A stretch of 64,000 nucleotides of DNA from Asticcacaulis currens. Its GTDB lineage: Bacteria > Pseudomonadota > Alphaproteobacteria > Caulobacterales > Caulobacteraceae. The stretch is from contig NZ_JAQQKW010000011.1 in assembly GCF_028550395.1 (NCBI RefSeq), positions 84,503-148,502 of the forward strand, given 5' to 3'. Below the pieces are notes generated by a model. That model was not told the origin of the DNA. It saw only the letters and a program-made list of their open reading frames with translations, and did no database searches. Positions 25,162-33,887 of the stretch are shown piece by piece. The translations under genes and the position numbers were made by a program. How positions within the stretch are numbered: the first letter of the stretch is position 1; each line of letters opens with the position of its first letter.

Positions 25162-25200
25162 GCTATCCGCTAGCTATCTGTTATATTGGTTATAACCAAT
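25162..25200. promoter_or_regulatory. Operator region of the GH20 gene
   Basis: ATTGGTTATAACCAAT (25185-25200) is a perfect 16-bp palindrome 79 bp before the GH20 start. It matches the site at 15443 before nagB-II. Just beside it, GCTATCCGCTAGC (25162-25174) and GCTATC echo the partition-type sites of the replication block. Confidence 0.6.
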
Positions 25201-25278
25201 GCCGCTCCACCCTATAACTTTTGGGCTTGATTTCGCGGAAAATCCACCGTCACATAGGTGTCAAACAGGGAGCCCCCC

Positions 25279-27870
25279 ATGACCTTTGCCCATTCCGTCA
25301 GCCTGAGCACACTGGCCCTTGCCCTGTCCCTGACCGCCGGTTGCGCCAGCTTACTGCCCCCCCCTGTGGCCCCGCCCGTCCTGCCGACGGTCGCCCCGCC
25401 CCTGCCATCGCTGGATCAGGCCACACTGGACCGTCTGGGGGATCGGCTCGGCTATCGCTGGGAGATCGCCGATAACCGTCAGACCTGTGACAAGGCGGCC
25501 TGTTTCCTGTCGGTCCTGACCCTCACCCTGCCCGAAGGCAGCGACCTGCCCGGCGGCTGGACCCTCTATGTCTCCTATGTGGCGGGGCTTGTGCGTTATG
25601 AGAGCGAGATCTTCGACCTGAAACAGGTCAATGGCGACCTCTATGCCCTGACGCCCAAGCCGGGGGTGACGCTGAAAGGTGGTGCCTCGCATACGGTTCG
25701 CATCTGGGGGCAGGGGCATTTTTACGCGCGCGGTCTGGTCATGCCCAATGCCTATGTGGCGGCATCGGGCCTGACGGCGCGCACCGTGGCGGCGACGAAG
25801 GTGGTGATCGACCCCGAAAGCGGGCTGGAAACCCTGCCCTTTGTCGCCCCCATGACCGATGAGGCGAAGCTGGGCACCCAGAGCCCCACTGACAGGACGC
25901 AGTGGCTGACGCCGCAACGCGCCTATGAACGCAATGCGTCGCGCAACGTGGCCCTGACCCGTCCGGCCGTGGTGATCCTGCCCACCCCGGCCAGGGTGAC
26001 CCTGCAAAAGGGCGCGCCGCTCGATCTCAGCAAGGGGTTTGACCTGCGCCTTAAAGGTCTGAGCCGCGACGCCCTCATCCCCGCCTTAGAGGCCCTGAAA
26101 CGGGCCGGGGCCGGGGAGGGGCGGGGACCGGTGCTCAGCGTCACCATCGACCCGAAACTGCGCCCCGAAGCCTATCGCCTGACGGTGGGCAAAAGCGTTA
26201 GCATCCGCGCCGGATCGACGACGGGGGCCAACCACGCCCTGCGCTCTCTGACCCAGCAAACGGCCTTTGATGGTGCTCAGGTGCGGCGTATGACCATCGA
26301 AGACGCGCCGCGCCTGCCCTTCCGGGGCCTGCATATCGACGTGGCGCGCAACTTCCACTCCAAAGCCTTTGTGCTCGAGACGCTGGAGCAGATGGCGGCC
26401 TATAAGCTCAACCGCCTGCACCTGCATCTGGGCGACGACGAAGCGTGGCGGCTGGAAATCGACGGCCTGCCGGAACTCACGCAGGTGGGCGCCTATCGCT
26501 GCCACGACCCGGCCGAAGAGACCTGCCTGCTGCCGCAACTGGGGGCCGGGCCGGAGCGCGACACGCCGGTCAATGGCTACTTTTCGAAGGCCGACTATAT
26601 CGACATCCTCAAGGCGGCGCAGGCGCGCGGCATCGAGGTCATACCGTCCTTCGACATGCCGGGCCACAGCCGTGCGGCGATCAAATCCATGGAGGTCCGC
26701 TATCGCCGTCTGATGGCCGCCGGTGATGCGGCGGGGGCGGCGCAATATCGGCTGGTCGAACCGGAAGACACCACGGCCTATCGCTCGATCCAGCACTATA
26801 ACGACAATACGCTCAATGTCTGCCTGCCCGCCACCTACGCCTTTATCGACAAGGTGATCGACGAGACGATGAAGCTGCATCAGGCCGCCGGTGTGCCGCT
26901 GAAGCGCTACCATATCGGGGCGGATGAGACGGCGGGGGCGTGGACACAGTCACCCGCCTGTCAGGCCTTTATGGCGCAGAACGGCCTGAAAGCGTCTCAG
27001 CTCACCCCCTATTTCATCGAGCGCGTCTCGGCCTATCTGGCCGAAAAGGGCATCGAGACGGCGGGCTGGAGCGACGGCATGGGCCACACGGACGCCGCGC
27101 GGATGCCAAAGATCGTGCAGTCTAACATCTGGAGTTCCACCCTCGGCACGGCAGCTACCGAAGCGCACGATCAGGCCAATCGCGGCTGGGAAGTCGTGCT
27201 GTCGGTGCCCGACATCACCTATTTTGACATGCCGCCCGCACCGGACCCGGACGAAATCGCCTATGACTGGGCGTCACGCGATACGGACATCTACAAGATT
27301 TTCAGCTTCCAGCCGGAAAACCTGCCGGCCAATGCCTCCTTGCTGACCGATATCCGCGGGCAGGGGACGACGGTAGCCGATAAAACGCCCTATGCGCCCG
27401 GGCGCGGCCTGACCGGTCTTCAGGGGCAGTTGTGGTCCGAGGTGGTGCGCACGGACGACGCGGCCGAATACCGTCTCTTCCCGCGCCTTTTGCCGCTGGC
27501 GGAACGGGCCTGGCACCGGGCAGGCTGGGAAGCGCCGTACAAGGCGGGGGAAAGCTACACCTATGGCGACGGCAAGGTCGATCCCAAGGCGGTGCTGGGT
27601 GAGTGGCAAGGTTTCCGCGACCGGCTGGGCGTGCATCTGCGGCTTCTGGATCAGGCGGATATCGCCTATCGTCTGGCACCACCCGGTGCAAAGATCGAAG
27701 GCGGCCAGCTATTCGCCAATGCCGAAATCGCCGCTACGCCCATCGAATACCGCCTCGCAGGCGGCGAATGGACACCCTATACGGGGCCGGTGGCGGTGAG
27801 CGGCCCGGTGGAGTTGCGCGTTACCTCTCCCGATGGCCGCCGCAAGAGCCGTATGGTAAGGGTAGAGTGA
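25279..27870 (+). CDS. GH20 beta-N-acetylhexosaminidase lipoprotein
   Basis: 863 residues from ATG 25279 with a GGGAG site; a GTG at 25258 is less likely. The enzyme releases terminal GlcNAc from chito-oligosaccharides or glycans. The signal peptide ends in a lipobox-like LTAGC. Domain order: carbohydrate-binding CHB_HEX-like part (to about 200), a GH20b-like part, the catalytic barrel from about 340 (RGLHIDVARNFHSKAFVLET, LHLHLGDDEAWRLEI, VIPSFDMPGHSRAA), and a C-terminal beta domain. The catalytic pair is Asp549-Glu550 in HIGADETAG. The shared operator links it to nagB-II. Confidence 0.94.
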   Translation: MTFAHSVSLSTLALALSLTAGCASLLPPPVAPPVLPTVAPPLPSLDQATLDRLGDRLGYRWEIADNRQTCDKAACFLSVLTLTLPEGSDLPGGWTLYVSYVAGLVRYESEIFDLKQVNGDLYALTPKPGVTLKGGASHTVRIWGQGHFYARGLVMPNAYVAASGLTARTVAATKVVIDPESGLETLPFVAPMTDEAKLGTQSPTDRTQWLTPQRAYERNASRNVALTRPAVVILPTPARVTLQKGAPLDLSKGFDLRLKGLSRDALIPALEALKRAGAGEGRGPVLSVTIDPKLRPEAYRLTVGKSVSIRAGSTTGANHALRSLTQQTAFDGAQVRRMTIEDAPRLPFRGLHIDVARNFHSKAFVLETLEQMAAYKLNRLHLHLGDDEAWRLEIDGLPELTQVGAYRCHDPAEETCLLPQLGAGPERDTPVNGYFSKADYIDILKAAQARGIEVIPSFDMPGHSRAAIKSMEVRYRRLMAAGDAAGAAQYRLVEPEDTTAYRSIQHYNDNTLNVCLPATYAFIDKVIDETMKLHQAAGVPLKRYHIGADETAGAWTQSPACQAFMAQNGLKASQLTPYFIERVSAYLAEKGIETAGWSDGMGHTDAARMPKIVQSNIWSSTLGTAATEAHDQANRGWEVVLSVPDITYFDMPPAPDPDEIAYDWASRDTDIYKIFSFQPENLPANASLLTDIRGQGTTVADKTPYAPGRGLTGLQGQLWSEVVRTDDAAEYRLFPRLLPLAERAWHRAGWEAPYKAGESYTYGDGKVDPKAVLGEWQGFRDRLGVHLRLLDQADIAYRLAPPGAKIEGGQLFANAEIAATPIEYRLAGGEWTPYTGPVAVSGPVELRVTSPDGRRKSRMVRVE

Positions 27871-27921
27871 TCTTAAACCTCCTGGCCTTCGGCGGGAGGG
27901 CATAAAAACAAAGGAAACGCC

Positions 27922-28749
27922 ATGCTGAAATCCCTGATTCTGTCGGCGGTGACGCTGACCGCCCTCTCGGTGGCCGTTGAGACGCGGGCGGCCGATGCGA
28001 CCTCACCCGTTCCGGCGGGCTATGCGCTCGACTGGGCCGAGGAGTTCAACACGCCCGGCCTGCCCGATGCCAAGACCTGGGTCTATGACACGCAGGCCAA
28101 CCGCACCGGCTGGTACAATAACGAAAAGCAGTATTACGCCGCCGGGCGGCTGGAAAATTCCGAGGTGAAGGGCGGCACGCTGCGCATCACCGCGCGCAAG
28201 GAGCGCCTGAGCGACCGCGCCGATTACGGCGGGCAGGACTACAGCTCGGCACGCCTGATCACGCGCGGCAAGGTCAGCTTCCTCTATGGCTTCTATGAAA
28301 TCCGCGCCAAGGTGCCCTGCGGTCAGGGCTCATGGCCGGCCATCTGGATGCTTGGCACCGAGGGGCCGTGGCCGGACGGGGGCGAAATCGACATTATGGA
28401 GCACGTGGGCAAGACGCCCACCAAGATATTCGGCACGGTCCATAACCGCCAAACCATCGACACGGTGGGCGGGTCCGGCAACGGCAATACGCTGAACGTT
28501 CCGGATGCCTGCACGGCCTTTCATAAGTATCAGCTTCTGTGGACGCCGGAAAAGCTCGACTTCTTCGTCGATGGGCAGCCCTACCACAGCTACGCCAAAA
28601 CCGATCAGCCGGGTGCCTGGCCTTTCGACAAGCCACAGTTCCTGCTGCTCAATCTGGCCATTGGCGGCAATATGGCCGGTGAGGTGGATGACGGCATCTT
28701 CCCGCGCACCTTTGAGGTCGATTACGTAAGGGTGTGGAAAAAGCGCTGA
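27922..28749 (+). CDS. GH16 secreted endo-beta-1,3-glucanase (laminarinase-like)
   Basis: 275 residues with a signal peptide ending near TRAADA. The jelly-roll domain shows WAEEFNTPGLPDAKTWVYDT, NEKQYYAAGRLENS, YGFYEIRAKVPCGQGSWPAI and the catalytic GEIDIMEHVG (nucleophile Glu155, helper Asp157, acid/base Glu160), then PFDKPQFLLLNLAIGGNMAG. The methionine in the ExDxME motif (beta-bulge type) fits laminarinases and related GH16 enzymes. It starts 51 bp after the GH20 gene behind AAAGGAA and probably shares its transcript. Confidence 0.92.
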   Translation: MLKSLILSAVTLTALSVAVETRAADATSPVPAGYALDWAEEFNTPGLPDAKTWVYDTQANRTGWYNNEKQYYAAGRLENSEVKGGTLRITARKERLSDRADYGGQDYSSARLITRGKVSFLYGFYEIRAKVPCGQGSWPAIWMLGTEGPWPDGGEIDIMEHVGKTPTKIFGTVHNRQTIDTVGGSGNGNTLNVPDACTAFHKYQLLWTPEKLDFFVDGQPYHSYAKTDQPGAWPFDKPQFLLLNLAIGGNMAGEVDDGIFPRTFEVDYVRVWKKR

Positions 28750-28793
28750 AACCTCTGCTTGCGGTGGCGAGGTGCGGTGCCTATAAACACCCC

Positions 28794-29117
28794 ATGCGCT
28801 CTGGCCTCTTCAAAGTGATGGTGATTGTGGCGGGACTGCTGGCCATGCTGTCGGGTCTGCACGCGCCCGAACGCGCGGGGTCTTGGGCGCATCACGAAGA
28901 CACCCATCTGCACCTGCACGTCCGGTCGTCGGAAGCGCCCTGCTGCGCCGACAAGGGGGCCGCATCTCTGAAGGTCTGCGGTCAGCACTGCGCCGCCATC
29001 GCCACCGCCAGCTTCCTGTTTATGCATTTGCCGAGCGTGAAGGCGCTGGATTTCCAGCCGCGTCACCGCCACAGCGTCGGCCTGAGCTACCGCCCGCTGG
29101 CCCCGCCGCCGCGCTGA
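28794..29117 (+). CDS. Small His/Cys-rich exported protein
   Basis: 107 residues from ATG 28794 (an in-frame upstream start at 28734 overlaps the GH16 end). One N-terminal hydrophobic segment (MVIVAGLLAMLSGL) acts as signal or anchor. Then come HHEDTHLHLHVRSSEAPCCAD and CGQHCAAIA, a cluster of His and four Cys that suggests metal binding, as in small proteins near copper or zinc uptake genes. The TonB receptor follows 75 bp later, and a leader hairpin joins them. The function is inferred only. Confidence 0.65.
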   Translation: MRSGLFKVMVIVAGLLAMLSGLHAPERAGSWAHHEDTHLHLHVRSSEAPCCADKGAASLKVCGQHCAAIATASFLFMHLPSVKALDFQPRHRHSVGLSYRPLAPPPR

Positions 29118-29190
29118 AACCCTGAAAAATGAACCGACGCGCCGCGCTTCGACGCGCCACGCCCTTGCTTGCTCATTTTTACGGGTTTTC
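29116..29190 (+). other. Long-stem leader before the TonB receptor gene
   Basis: GAAACCCTGAAAAATGA (29116-29132) can pair with TCATTTTTACGGGTTTTC (29173-29190) with one internal mismatch pair; inside, GCGCGCCG and CGACGCGCC form a smaller stem. It fills the whole gap up to ATG 29193, so it could control translation or couple it to the small gene. It does not match a known riboswitch such as cobalamin. Confidence 0.5.
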
Positions 29191-29192
29191 CC

Positions 29193-31244
29193 ATGTTTTA
29201 CCCATACGGGGCCTTGCCCCTTCTGGCGCGGGATGATTTTAGATCGAAACGTCATCCCGCTCTAAATTTTTGTTTGGTCGCGCAATTTTTCCGAAAAGTG
29301 GTGCCCACTTTATCGGATTGCGCTCTGGCGGCTGCAGCCTTGCCTCTGCTTGCCAGCGTAACGTCCGCACAGGCCCAAACCCTCCCCCCTCAGCCGGAAG
29401 ACGCCATCGAAGAGGTGGTGATTCAGGCCACCCGCGCCGGTCGCCGGCTTCAGGACGAGCCGATCCGCGTTGACGTCATCGGCCGCGAAGAGATCGACGA
29501 AAAGAGCCTGATGACCCCCGGCAATATCTCGACCCTCGTCAATGAGACGCCGGGCATCCGCGTGCAGGTGACCGCGCCGTCGCTGGGGGCGGCAAATATC
29601 CGCATTCAGGGCATGGCCGGGCGCTACACCCTGCTGCTCACCGACGGCTTGCCACTCTATGGCGGGCAGTCGCTCGGTCTGTTGCAGATTCCACCGACCG
29701 ATCTGGGCCAGGTGGAAGTGATCAAGGGCTCGGTCTCGGCGCTTTATGGGGCCTCGGCGCTGGGCGGGGTGATCAATCTCGTCTCGCGCCGCCCCAGCCC
29801 TGAGCCGGAAAGCGAAGTCCTGCTCAACCTGACCCACCGTGGCGGGCAGGACGTCACGGCCTATAGCTCCGCCCCGGCGACGCAGAGCCTCAGCTATTCG
29901 CTTACCGGCGGCTATCACCGTCAGGCGCGCAAGGATCTCGATGGCGATGGCTGGATCGACATGGCGGGTTTTGAGCGCTGGACGCTGCGCCCGCGCCTGT
30001 TCTGGTACGGGGACAACGGGGCGAAGGCGCTGCTGACGCTGGGGGCGATGCGCGAACAGCGCGAGGGCGGCACGCTCAGCGGGCGCACGGTCCCGGACGG
30101 CACGGCCTTTCCCGAAACGCAGGCCTCGCGCCGCGTCGATGCCGGGGTTACGGCGCAGTTTCCGCTTCAGGGGCTGGGTACGCTCAGCCTGCGCGCCTCG
30201 TCCATGACCCAGCGGCACGAGCACCGCTTCGGTGAGGTCATTGACCGCGACTCGCACCTGACCGGCTTTGCCGAGGCGGCGCTGAAGGGCGAGACGGGGC
30301 CGACCGCCTGGGTGGGCGGGGTGGCCTTTCAGTCCGACCACTACCATTCCAAGGGGTTCAGCGGCTTCAACTATCACTTCAGCGTCCCTGGCCTGTTCGG
30401 GCAGGTGGAGCAGACGATGGGGGAGCGCCTGACGCTGGCGGCCAGTGCCCGCCTGGATGACCACAGCCGCTACGGCAGGCAGTTCAGTCCGCGCCTGTCT
30501 CTGCTCTATCGTCCGGGTCCCTGGACGGTGCGGGCCTCAGTGGGGCGCGGGTTTCATGCGCCCACGCCCTTTGTCGAGGCCATCGAGGCCACGGGCTTTG
30601 GCCGGCTGGAGCCGCTGGGTGACCTGCGGCCCGAGGTGGCGCGCACGGCCTCGCTCGACCTGACCTATGCCAGAGGACCGATCGAGGCCAATATGACCCT
30701 GTTCGGTGCGGACATAGACGATGCGGTGCAGCTCCGCCAAACCGGCCCGGCCTCGGTCAGGCTGGTCAATGCGGCGGGCGTGACGCGCACGCGCGGTTCG
30801 GAATGGCGTTTGCGTTACCGTCATGAGGCGCTGACCCTGACCGGTTCCTACGTCTATGTCGATGCCACCGAGCCCGATCCGTCGGGCAGCGGCCGCCGCG
30901 CTCAGCCGACGACGCCGAAACACACCGGCGGCTTCGTCGCCATGTGGGAGGAACACGACATCGGGCGCATCGGCTTTGAGGCCTATTATACCGGGCGTCA
31001 GACTCTGGACGACAACCCGTACCGGAGCGTGAGCAAACCCTATTGGGAGCTGGGCCTGCTGGGCGAACGCGTGGTGGGTAAGGTGCGCCTGTTCCTCAAT
31101 GCCGAGAACCTGCTCAATGTGCGCCAGACGCGGCACGATCCGCTGGTCCGGCGACAAAGGGCCGCCGACGGACGCTGGACGGTCGAGGCCTGGGCCCCGA
31201 CCGACGGCTTTGTGCTCAATGGCGGGGTGCGGATGCGCTTCTGA
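29193..31244 (+). CDS. TonB-dependent receptor with a repeat-derived signal region
   Basis: 683 residues. The mature plug begins EDAIEEVVIQATRAGRRLQD, with PGIRVQVTAPSLGAANIRIQ, GMAGRYTLLLTDGLPLYGGQ, GQVEVIKGSVSALYGASALG and GVINLVSRRP. The barrel ends GGVRMRF. It belongs to the CirA/BtuB-like siderophore and metal receptors; the His/Cys-rich neighbour suggests a metal. The N-terminus is odd: about 33 residues (RDDFRSKRHPALNFC to TLSDCAL) are encoded by a family B repeat. The repeat sits between GALPLLA and the hydrophobic AAAALPLLASVTSAQAQ that looks like the true signal core. No start codon exists after the repeat. Confidence 0.88.
   Translation: MFYPYGALPLLARDDFRSKRHPALNFCLVAQFFRKVVPTLSDCALAAAALPLLASVTSAQAQTLPPQPEDAIEEVVIQATRAGRRLQDEPIRVDVIGREEIDEKSLMTPGNISTLVNETPGIRVQVTAPSLGAANIRIQGMAGRYTLLLTDGLPLYGGQSLGLLQIPPTDLGQVEVIKGSVSALYGASALGGVINLVSRRPSPEPESEVLLNLTHRGGQDVTAYSSAPATQSLSYSLTGGYHRQARKDLDGDGWIDMAGFERWTLRPRLFWYGDNGAKALLTLGAMREQREGGTLSGRTVPDGTAFPETQASRRVDAGVTAQFPLQGLGTLSLRASSMTQRHEHRFGEVIDRDSHLTGFAEAALKGETGPTAWVGGVAFQSDHYHSKGFSGFNYHFSVPGLFGQVEQTMGERLTLAASARLDDHSRYGRQFSPRLSLLYRPGPWTVRASVGRGFHAPTPFVEAIEATGFGRLEPLGDLRPEVARTASLDLTYARGPIEANMTLFGADIDDAVQLRQTGPASVRLVNAAGVTRTRGSEWRLRYRHEALTLTGSYVYVDATEPDPSGSGRRAQPTTPKHTGGFVAMWEEHDIGRIGFEAYYTGRQTLDDNPYRSVSKPYWELGLLGERVVGKVRLFLNAENLLNVRQTRHDPLVRRQRAADGRWTVEAWAPTDGFVLNGGVRMRF
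29228..29327 (+). repeat. Family B repeat, copy 2, inside a coding region
   Basis: First stem GCGGGATGA with TCATCCCGC (29228-29260), then TCTAAATTTTTGTTTGG, then a second stem GCGCAAT with ATTGCGC (29280-29323). It is in frame and free of stops. Similar codons precede and follow it (GCCTTGCCCCTTCTGGC before, GCCTTGCCTCTGCTTGCC after), which may be chance or a duplicated target. Confidence 0.75.
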
Positions 31245-31262
31245 TGCGGTTGCCGGGCGTGG

Positions 31263-32033
31263 TCAGCGCGTCTGACCACGCCCGGTCGCTGTCCAGTAGA
31301 GACCTCCCATAAGGTGCGTCAGATAGGTCGGGTCGCGGTACATTTCGACCGTATGGCCCAGCGTCGTGACAAAGACCCGGCCCTTTTGCGGGCGGTGGTA
31401 CCAGGCGATCGGATGATCCCTGCCCATCGGCTCGGAGACCTGACCGGGCCAGATCTTGCGCGGGTCATAGCTGGTTTCATCGACGTTCAGCACGGGGTGG
31501 ATCGGCACCTGATACGGGTTGGTCGTGGTGTAGAATTCGTCGCTCCAGATCCAGCGCTCCGGCAGGCCGAAGGTGGCGGGAAAGCCCTTGTCCACGACCG
31601 TCACCACGCCGGTTTGCAGCATGGGGTGCACCCCGACCGTGCGCCCGACCAGCCTTTCGTACCACGCCCAGCTTCCCACCGGCAGGGCGATGGCGGCGCG
31701 GTGCACGATCACCGCATTGCCGTCGCCGGCCATATAGGCCTCAAAGCCTGCGCGCTGGGCGGGGTTGAGGTCTTCGACCGGCGTATTGAGCAGCACAATG
31801 GCGGCATAGGCGCTGAGGTCCTGCTCCAGCACCGAGGCCGCGTGCGTCCAGTTCAGGTCGAAGGCATGGAGCTTCGACAGGCGCTCAAAGCTGTCGCGCG
31901 CCACGGGGATATATTCGTAATGGTACTTGCTGGGCATGGCCAGAACCAGCACCCGGTACTGACTGTCGGCGCGGCTGAGGGCGGGCGTCAGCAGGGACGC
32001 GGTGGCGGCGAGCAGAAAGGTCCGGCGTTGCAT
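31263..32033 (-). CDS. ThuA-domain protein, secreted
   Basis: 256 residues. The signal peptide has twin Arg (MQRRTFLLAATASLLTPALS), so export may be by Tat. The ThuA (class I amidotransferase-like) fold is seen in RVLVLAMPSKYHYEYIPVAR, YAAIVLLNTPVEDLNPAQ, RAGFEAYMAGDGNAVIVHRA, then DEFYTTTNPYQVPIHPVLNV and GRDHPIAWYHRPQKGRVFVT. ThuA proteins are linked to sugar use (trehalose), but the reaction is not established. A perfect LacI-type palindrome is 15 bp upstream, so it likely shares the regulator encoded at 34682. Confidence 0.88.
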   Translation of the reverse strand: MQRRTFLLAATASLLTPALSRADSQYRVLVLAMPSKYHYEYIPVARDSFERLSKLHAFDLNWTHAASVLEQDLSAYAAIVLLNTPVEDLNPAQRAGFEAYMAGDGNAVIVHRAAIALPVGSWAWYERLVGRTVGVHPMLQTGVVTVVDKGFPATFGLPERWIWSDEFYTTTNPYQVPIHPVLNVDETSYDPRKIWPGQVSEPMGRDHPIAWYHRPQKGRVFVTTLGHTVEMYRDPTYLTHLMGGLYWTATGRGQTR

Positions 32034-32047
32034 GAGGCCTCCTGTGG

Positions 32048-32061
32048 CGACAACGTTGTCG
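32048..32061. promoter_or_regulatory. LacI-type operator before thuA
   Basis: CGACAACGTTGTCG is a perfect 14-bp palindrome with a central CG, typical of LacI-family operators, 15 bp before the thuA start. The same core, CAACGTTG, occurs at 35801 between lacI and the MFS gene. Confidence 0.65.
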
Positions 32062-32131
32062 GATCAATCTAAAACAGGTCGCTCCAAAGAGGAAACCCGT
32101 TTTCGCGGCCACGCTGCGCAACGCAGACCTC

Positions 32132-33709
32132 TCAGTTGTGCGGGACCGCCTCAGGTATCGCTTGACTTTGCGGCAGGGCCAGCACCTCGGCGCAGGGGAG
32201 GAAGGCGCCCGGCTGGAAGATGCCGCTCAGATAGGTTTTCAGCGCCGGGTCCATACGCGGCTTGGCCTTGAGAGGGCCGCCGAACAGGGGCTGATCGGTG
32301 GGTATGGTAACGTTGAGATAGAGATCGAAACGGTCGCGGTCGGGGAAGGCGGCGAAATCGACAAAGCAGCGTCCGCTGGCCGCCTGACGCACGCGGTTGA
32401 CAAACGCGCCTGCGGTTTCCGGCACCGCATCGGGGGCCAGATCGGGCGAGATCAGTCGCGTCGTTCCGCCGTAATAAAACTGTCGGATATGATCGACGTT
32501 CCACAGGTCGGCGGGCGTGGCGGGCAGGGCGAAGCTGACCACCGTATCGACGGGGGGGCCCTGGCGCTGAAAAGCCGACAGGGTGGCGGGGGCAAAGCGG
32601 TAATGGCCGTCACGGAGCTGCGCCAGCCCCTGCGGGATCGAGTCTTCGTCGGCATTAAGGGGGCTGAACAGGGCCAGCCCCAGCACGGCCAGCACCGGCC
32701 ACGACTGGGGGCGACGCAGGTGAACGAAACGCGCGATCAGGCCGGCGACGACAAATACCACACCGAAGCCCAGCGTGCGCTCGTCATAGGAGTCGTAATA
32801 GGTCGAGGCGCGCAAAACGAAACCCAGCAGCAGGAAGCCTGCGCCGGCCAGCAGCAAAAACACCGCGGCTCTTGCGGGCGCATCGGGCGGAGCGGTCCGC
32901 TCAAAGCGGATCTGCCGCCACGACAGGCCAATGGCCAGCAGCAACGGTATGACCAGCGTCCAGCCCAGTTCCGCCACCGCCCCCAGAAACATGCGCACCA
33001 GGAGCGTCGGGCTTTCCGGCGCGGGCAGGCGCGGCATCCCGGTCGGGTAGCCGGTCAGGGCGGTATTGACGTGCTGATAGGCCAGATAGACGAGGCCTGC
33101 CACCGCAAAGGCGGGCAGGACCCGTATCGCCAGACGGCGGCCATAGACCGCCCCGGCCACCAGAAACAGGATAAAGGCGAACGGGCCGAAGAAATAGCGC
33201 GCGAAGCAGCCGACGATCAGGCCAACCACCAGCAGCGCCATCCATTTGCGCGAGGTCGGATCTTCCGTCAGCCGCGTCAGCGCCAGAAACGTCGCGCAGA
33301 CGCACAGCAGCAGCAGGTTCTCCGACCAGGTGTACATGAAGAGGTGCAGGGTAATCGGGTTCAGCACCACAAAGGCCGCCGCCAGACGGTGGCGCAGGGC
33401 GGCGGCCACGCAGGTCAGGCTCAGCCCCATCAGCAGCAGATTGGTGATCTTGGACGACACCATCATCACCGGCAGGTCAGAGGTCGGGGCCGTCAGGGCC
33501 AGCAGGGCCGGATAACCGCACGGATAGGCCGACAGATAGTGGCCATAGAGGGCACAGCCGTGCCCTTCACGCAGGCCCTGCGCGATCAGAATATAGTACC
33601 AGGAATCCGGCGACAGATAGCCAAAGACGATGGCAAAGCCCGTCGCCAGACCCAGTCCCAGCGCCAGAGCGGTGTAATAGCCGGTGCGTTCGGTCAGGGC
33701 GTTCATCAT
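32132..33709 (-). CDS. Multi-pass membrane protein, GT-C glycosyltransferase-like
   Basis: 525 residues with about ten hydrophobic helices. An acidic loop after TM1 (YLSPDSWYYILIAQGLREGH) and the arrangement of helices resemble lipid-linked-sugar GT-C enzymes, with a soluble C-terminal part from about 380. The exact family was not recognised and the donor and acceptor are unknown. The start may be ATG 33709, ATG 33706 or GTG 33718; none has a strong ribosome site. It stands alone between thuA and a family B repeat. Confidence 0.65.
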   Translation of the reverse strand: MMNALTERTGYYTALALGLGLATGFAIVFGYLSPDSWYYILIAQGLREGHGCALYGHYLSAYPCGYPALLALTAPTSDLPVMMVSSKITNLLLMGLSLTCVAAALRHRLAAAFVVLNPITLHLFMYTWSENLLLLCVCATFLALTRLTEDPTSRKWMALLVVGLIVGCFARYFFGPFAFILFLVAGAVYGRRLAIRVLPAFAVAGLVYLAYQHVNTALTGYPTGMPRLPAPESPTLLVRMFLGAVAELGWTLVIPLLLAIGLSWRQIRFERTAPPDAPARAAVFLLLAGAGFLLLGFVLRASTYYDSYDERTLGFGVVFVVAGLIARFVHLRRPQSWPVLAVLGLALFSPLNADEDSIPQGLAQLRDGHYRFAPATLSAFQRQGPPVDTVVSFALPATPADLWNVDHIRQFYYGGTTRLISPDLAPDAVPETAGAFVNRVRQAASGRCFVDFAAFPDRDRFDLYLNVTIPTDQPLFGGPLKAKPRMDPALKTYLSGIFQPGAFLPCAEVLALPQSQAIPEAVPHN

Positions 33710-33760
33710 GTACGGCACACGGACAGCGTATCACCCGGTTCGAAATCGCGCGAACAGGCG

Positions 33761-33887
33761 TTAGAGCGATGTGCGGAAACGGAGTTCGGCGAAGCCAAAA
33801 GTGTGAGCGGTTTTCCGCAAAAAACATCGCGACAAAACAAAAATTTAGAGCGAAATGGCGATTCCTCTTAAAGTCATTTCGCTCTAG
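33761..33887 (-). repeat. Family B dispersed repeat, copy 3
   Basis: 127 bp, inverted relative to copy 5 (56432) and almost the same: CTAGAGCGAAATGAC, stem to GTCATTTCGCTC-type arms, AAATTTTTGTTTTGTCGCGA, GGAAAACCGCTCACAC and TTCGCCGAACTCCGTTTCC. The CTAG end carries the TAG stop of the gene at 33884-34621. Confidence 0.88.

Noticed and set aside
29116..29190. Cobalamin riboswitch before the TonB receptor
   Set aside because: The region is too short and lacks the conserved B12-box; the stem is a simple long hairpin.
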